A stretch of 64,000 bases of DNA. Source: Thiomonas delicata (GTDB lineage: Bacteria; Pseudomonadota; Gammaproteobacteria; Burkholderiales; Burkholderiaceae_C). Numbering within the stretch: the first letter of the stretch is position 1; each line of letters begins with the position of its first letter. This document shows, in pieces, positions 63,005 through 64,000 of the stretch. The notes beneath the pieces are model-generated. The model saw only the letters and a program-made list of their open reading frames with translations, had not been told where the DNA came from and made no database searches. The stretch covers positions 1,302,523-1,366,522 of the forward strand of contig NZ_LT592170.1 of assembly GCF_900088825.1 (NCBI RefSeq). Direction: 5' to 3'. The translations under genes were made by a program, and so were the position numbers.

Positions 63005-64000
63005 AACACGCCATTCAACACATTCATTTCGTCGGCATCGGCGGCGCCGGCATGAGCGGCATCGCCGAGGTCCTGCTCAATCTGGGCTACGCCGTCAGCG
63101 GCACCGATCTCGCCGAAAACGGTGCGGTGCTGCGCCTGCGCTCCCTGGGCGCGCGCATCGCGCTCGGCCACGACGCCGCGCATATCGCCGGGGCCGACGC
63201 GGTGGTCGTGTCCACCGCGGTGGGGCCGGACAACCCCGAGGTGCGCGCCGCCCGAGCCCGCCATATTCCCGTGGTGCCGCGCGCGGTGATGCTGGCCGAG
63301 CTGATGCGCCTCAAGCGCGGCATCGCCATCGCCGGCACGCACGGCAAGACGACGACGACCAGCCTGGTGGCCAGCGTGCTGGCCGAGGGCGGGCTCGATC
63401 CCACCTTCGTCATCGGCGGACGGCTCAACAGCGCCGGCACCCATGCCAAGCTGGGGCAGGGCGAGTACATCGTGGTCGAGGCCGACGAGTCCGATGCGTC
63501 CTTTCTCAACCTGCTGCCCGTCATGGCGGTGGTGACGAACATCGACGCCGATCACATGGACACCTACGGTCACGACATGGCCAGGCTGCGCCAGGCCTTC
63601 GTCGCGTTCATCGCCCGCCTGCCGTTCTACGGCGCGGCCATTCTGTGCGTGGACGATCCCGGGGTCAGGGCGATTCTTCCTTTTGTTTCCAAGCCGGTGA
63701 CGCCTTACGGATTGAGCGAGGAGGCGCAGGTGCGCGCGATCGACGTGCGCGCCGAGAACGGCCGCATGCACTTCACCGCGCTGCGGCACAACGGCGTGAT
63801 GCTGCCGCCGCTCGCGGTCACGCTCAACCTGCCGGGATTGCACAACGTGCGCAATGCGCTGGCCGCCATCGCGGTGGCGGCCGAGCTCGGCGTGGACGAT
63901 GCCGCGGTGGTCAAGGCGCTGACCGAGTTCCACGGCGTGGGCCGGCGTTTCCAGCGCTACGGCGAGATCGACCTGCCCGCGGGCGGACGATTCACGCTGA
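63001..64000 (+). CDS. murC: UDP-N-acetylmuramate--L-alanine ligase (partial, cut by window edge)
   Basis: MurC adds the first L-alanine of the wall peptide. The visible 333 residues start with the [11 protein letters not shown] motif near residue 12. The ATP loop G-T-H-G-K-T-T-T-T lies near residue 115, E-A-D-E-S-D near residue 160, and [11 protein letters not shown] near residue 178. The frame is open to the last base. The C-terminal domain (about 130 residues) lies outside the window. ATG 63001 overlaps murG as ATGA. Confidence 0.97.
   Translation, partial: MKHAIQHIHFVGIGGAGMSGIAEVLLNLGYAVSGTDLAENGAVLRLRSLGARIALGHDAAHIAGADAVVVSTAVGPDNPEVRAARARHIPVVPRAVMLAELMRLKRGIAIAGTHGKTTTTSLVASVLAEGGLDPTFVIGGRLNSAGTHAKLGQGEYIVVEADESDASFLNLLPVMAVVTNIDADHMDTYGHDMARLRQAFVAFIARLPFYGAAILCVDDPGVRAILPFVSKPVTPYGLSEEAQVRAIDVRAENGRMHFTALRHNGVMLPPLAVTLNLPGLHNVRNALAAIAVAAELGVDDAAVVKALTEFHGVGRRFQRYGEIDLPAGGRFTL

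Overview
The window reads as a chromosomal segment of a betaproteobacterium of the order Burkholderiales. It is GC-rich, densely packed and built almost wholly of core genes in gene orders typical of that order: argB to slmA, DUF2244-coxB-coxA, hrcA facing nadK-recN-rapZ, mutM and mutY, lolB-ispE-tRNA-Gln-prs-rplY, and the dcw division and cell-wall cluster. Predicted aerobic heme-copper respiration, fatty-acid oxidation and a fused MurE-MurF enzyme fit that placement. The genus cannot be fixed from sequence reading alone. No CRISPR array, prophage, intact insertion sequence or secretion locus was seen.

Layout. 1-2018 (minus): the end of a metal-efflux-like locus with a TolC-type outer-membrane protein and a small Met/His/Cys-rich exported protein. 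2186-6024: argB, an ATP-pyrophosphatase-like gene, a HAD nucleotidase, slmA and a TetR regulator. 6062-12370: a beta-oxidation operon (acyl-CoA dehydrogenase, FadN-type bifunctional enzyme, thiolase, enoyl-CoA hydratase). 12398-14590: trmL, comF and a BioC-like methyltransferase. 14904-23090: the cytochrome c oxidase operon with its small membrane proteins, SURF1, a SCO-like protein, heme A synthase and heme O synthase. Neither ctaG nor a canonical SCO1 gene is present there. 23190-27836: gluQ, a DEAD-box helicase, a CAU-anticodon tRNA, a universal stress protein, a lone pseudopilin and hrcA. 27980-36193: nadK-recN-rapZ-LON-domain gene, then mutM, a bacterial dynamin-like GTPase and mutY. 36296-41823: TPR protein, lolB, ispE, tRNA-Gln, prs, rplY. 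41918-48758: a hotdog thioesterase, an Atm1-type ABC exporter, the gltIJKL glutamate/aspartate importer and pyrC. 48790-49136: RNase P RNA.

The most accessory-looking stretch is 49330-51370, between rnpB and mraZ. On the minus strand it holds a fluoride riboswitch, a decayed NuoH/HyfC-like hydrogenase-subunit fragment, two crcB fluoride-channel genes and a DUF190 gene, followed by an AT-rich intergenic patch. From 51377 to the right edge runs the dcw cluster: an MraZ-box promoter, mraZ, rsmH, ftsL, ftsI, murEF, mraY, murD, ftsW, murG and murC (cut by the edge). Nearly all junctions there overlap by a few bases. The ftsW-murG junction carries a 32-bp direct duplication around an 81-bp spacer. 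It creates a 38-codon linker ORF that keeps both stop-start overlaps.

Coordinates of start codons were chosen from Shine-Dalgarno spacing, stop-start overlaps and family N-termini. All function calls rest on motifs recognised by eye, with no database search.
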